Source of the DNA: Bdellovibrionales bacterium
GTDB taxonomy: Bacteria; Bdellovibrionota; Bdellovibrionia; Bdellovibrionales; UBA1609
Assembly: GCA_026713205.1 (NCBI GenBank)
Contig: JAPOOY010000253.1
Location: 1 to 5,194 of the forward strand
Direction: 5' to 3'
Length of the DNA: 5,194 bases
Shown: positions 4,554 to 5,194 of the stretch, in pieces
Numbering within the stretch: the stretch's first letter is position 1
Layout of the letters: each line of letters opens with the position of its first letter
Translations under genes and position numbers: made by a program
Notes under the pieces: model-generated
The model's input: the letters and a program-made list of their open reading frames with translations, nothing else
Database searches by the model: none
Told to the model about the DNA's origin: nothing

Positions 4554-4979
4554 TTGTCTAACAAATTAAAAATAAAAAAAACGGCTTCTGGCAAGTCGTT
4601 GGATTTTTCCAAACCGCTCAAACCCCAGCTGAGCATTCATGATTTATCCCTGCTTGTATATATCGGCTCTACCTCCGAAGAGAGAGCGACACCCCAGGAA
4701 ATCAGCCTGTCTATTAAAATGGAGTTTCCCTTATCTCCTTCAGCCGAAATAACAGACAACCTTGAAGATACCCTCTGTTATAAAGAAGTTTATGAAATGT
4801 TAAAGGAATTTATAAAGAGCAACCAATTTCATTTAATAGAAAAAATGGCCAAAGAGTGTTTTTCCTTTTTAAAAAATAGGTACCCCTCTATGCGTATCCA
4901 ACTCACTCTTCATAAGAAAAATCCTCCCATTGAAGGGTTAGAGGGCGGTGTGAAATACACCTGTGGAGACGCATTTTAA
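4554..4979 (+). CDS. folB: Dihydroneopterin aldolase FolB
   Basis: 141 aa, starting at TTG: a GAAAGGGGA site lies 5 nt upstream, and the first in-frame ATG is at residue 56, far too late. FolB converts 7,8-dihydroneopterin to 6-hydroxymethyl-dihydropterin and glycolaldehyde in the cytosol. Seen here are 'LSIHDLSLLVYIGSTSEER' with the substrate-binding E43, 'PQEISLSI' (47-54), 'DTLCYKEV' (72-79), 'FHLIEKMA' with the pterin-anchoring E96, and 'LHKKNPPI' with catalytic Lys, probably K121, in place of the usual KPxxPI. About 24 lysine-rich N-terminal residues precede the domain, making it longer than the usual ~120 aa. It follows CADD by 73 bp and overlaps the next start codon by one base (TAATG), so folB and folK are translationally coupled. 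The short paralogue FolX is a less likely alternative. Confidence 0.88.
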   Translation: MSNKLKIKKTASGKSLDFSKPLKPQLSIHDLSLLVYIGSTSEERATPQEISLSIKMEFPLSPSAEITDNLEDTLCYKEVYEMLKEFIKSNQFHLIEKMAKECFSFLKNRYPSMRIQLTLHKKNPPIEGLEGGVKYTCGDAF

Positions 4980-5194
4980 TGAAAGTTTTTCTCGGCATCG
5001 GCAGTAATCTATCCCCAAGAAAGCAAACTATCAGAAAAGCCTTAAAAGAGCTTTCCCTGATTGGCTCTCTGGAAAAAGTCTCCCCTCTTTATGAAACTCC
5101 GGCTCTTCTGCCCCCGGAAGCGCCTCCCGATTGGAACAACCCTTTTCTCAATCTGGCTGTACAAATGGAGTTTTCCGAAGAGCCTCTTGTTCTA
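4979..5194 (+). CDS. folK: 6-hydroxymethyl-dihydropterin pyrophosphokinase FolK, N-terminal part (probably of a FolKP fusion); runs off window
   Basis: Only the first 72 codons are present; the frame is open to the last base. The start ATG overlaps the folB stop. HPPK transfers pyrophosphate from ATP to 6-hydroxymethyl-dihydropterin. The N-terminal strand and loop 'VFLGIGSNLSPR' (3-14), 'SPLYETP' (35-41) and 'NPFLNLAV' (54-61) are HPPK signatures. The 'ALLPPEAPPDWNNPFLNLAV' stretch (42-61) is of the type I recall from bifunctional HPPK-DHPS proteins of Chlamydia, Legionella and Francisella, so a C-terminal FolP domain is likely beyond the window. The HPPK assignment is secure; the fusion is inference. 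Confidence 0.85.
   Translation, partial: MKVFLGIGSNLSPRKQTIRKALKELSLIGSLEKVSPLYETPALLPPEAPPDWNNPFLNLAVQMEFSEEPLVL

Overview
The window looks like a chromosomal segment of a Gram-negative bacterium with low-to-moderate GC. The lineage cannot be fixed from the sequence. Two hints pull in different directions. The small pilin-like proteins (a G/QVTVEL-type cleavage site, and a 'GPSQ..ANMI.NG.W' stretch after the membrane helix) recall Flp/TadE-type pseudopilins of Bdellovibrionota and other former deltaproteobacteria. The CADD - folB - folK(P) cluster recalls the folate loci of Chlamydiota, and CADD is also known from Rickettsiales and some other proteobacteria.

Layout. Positions 1-379 are non-coding and consist mostly of a dispersed palindromic repeat (family A) and remnants of its right end. 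Positions 380-2067 hold a tight operon of three small proteins, each with a prepilin-peptidase-like G|xxxx site followed by one hydrophobic helix; they are probably Flp/TadE-like pseudopilins of a Tad-type pilus or secretion system. Positions 2068-2435 hold a complete copy of repeat A and a different repeat (family B) with two strong hairpins. Positions 2436-3149, on the minus strand, encode a lone glycosyltransferase-like protein of a type I associate with T4-like phages. Positions 3150-3829 are non-coding: a truncated and a full copy of repeat A in tandem, then a decayed repeat B. Positions 3830-5194 (+) encode a CADD/TenA-like di-metal oxygenase (likely p-aminobenzoate synthase), FolB (dihydroneopterin aldolase, TTG start) and the beginning of FolK, probably the first domain of a bifunctional FolKP that runs off the window.

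How the parts work together. CADD would supply p-aminobenzoate, and FolB and FolK the activated pterin; dihydropteroate synthase, expected next, would join the two. The three pseudopilins would act together at the inner membrane.

The least ordinary part is the repeat system. Repeat A is about 213-223 bp, with ~30-bp imperfect terminal inverted repeats around a ~121-bp core that folds into a two-storey hairpin. Two copies differ by paired substitutions that keep the outer stem intact. Nearly every copy, solo end and repeat B ends in an outward-facing TATAA(T)-like sequence, and such ends lie just upstream of the tad-like operon, the glycosyltransferase, CADD and, in weaker form, folB. This suggests a MITE-like element that may also spread promoters.
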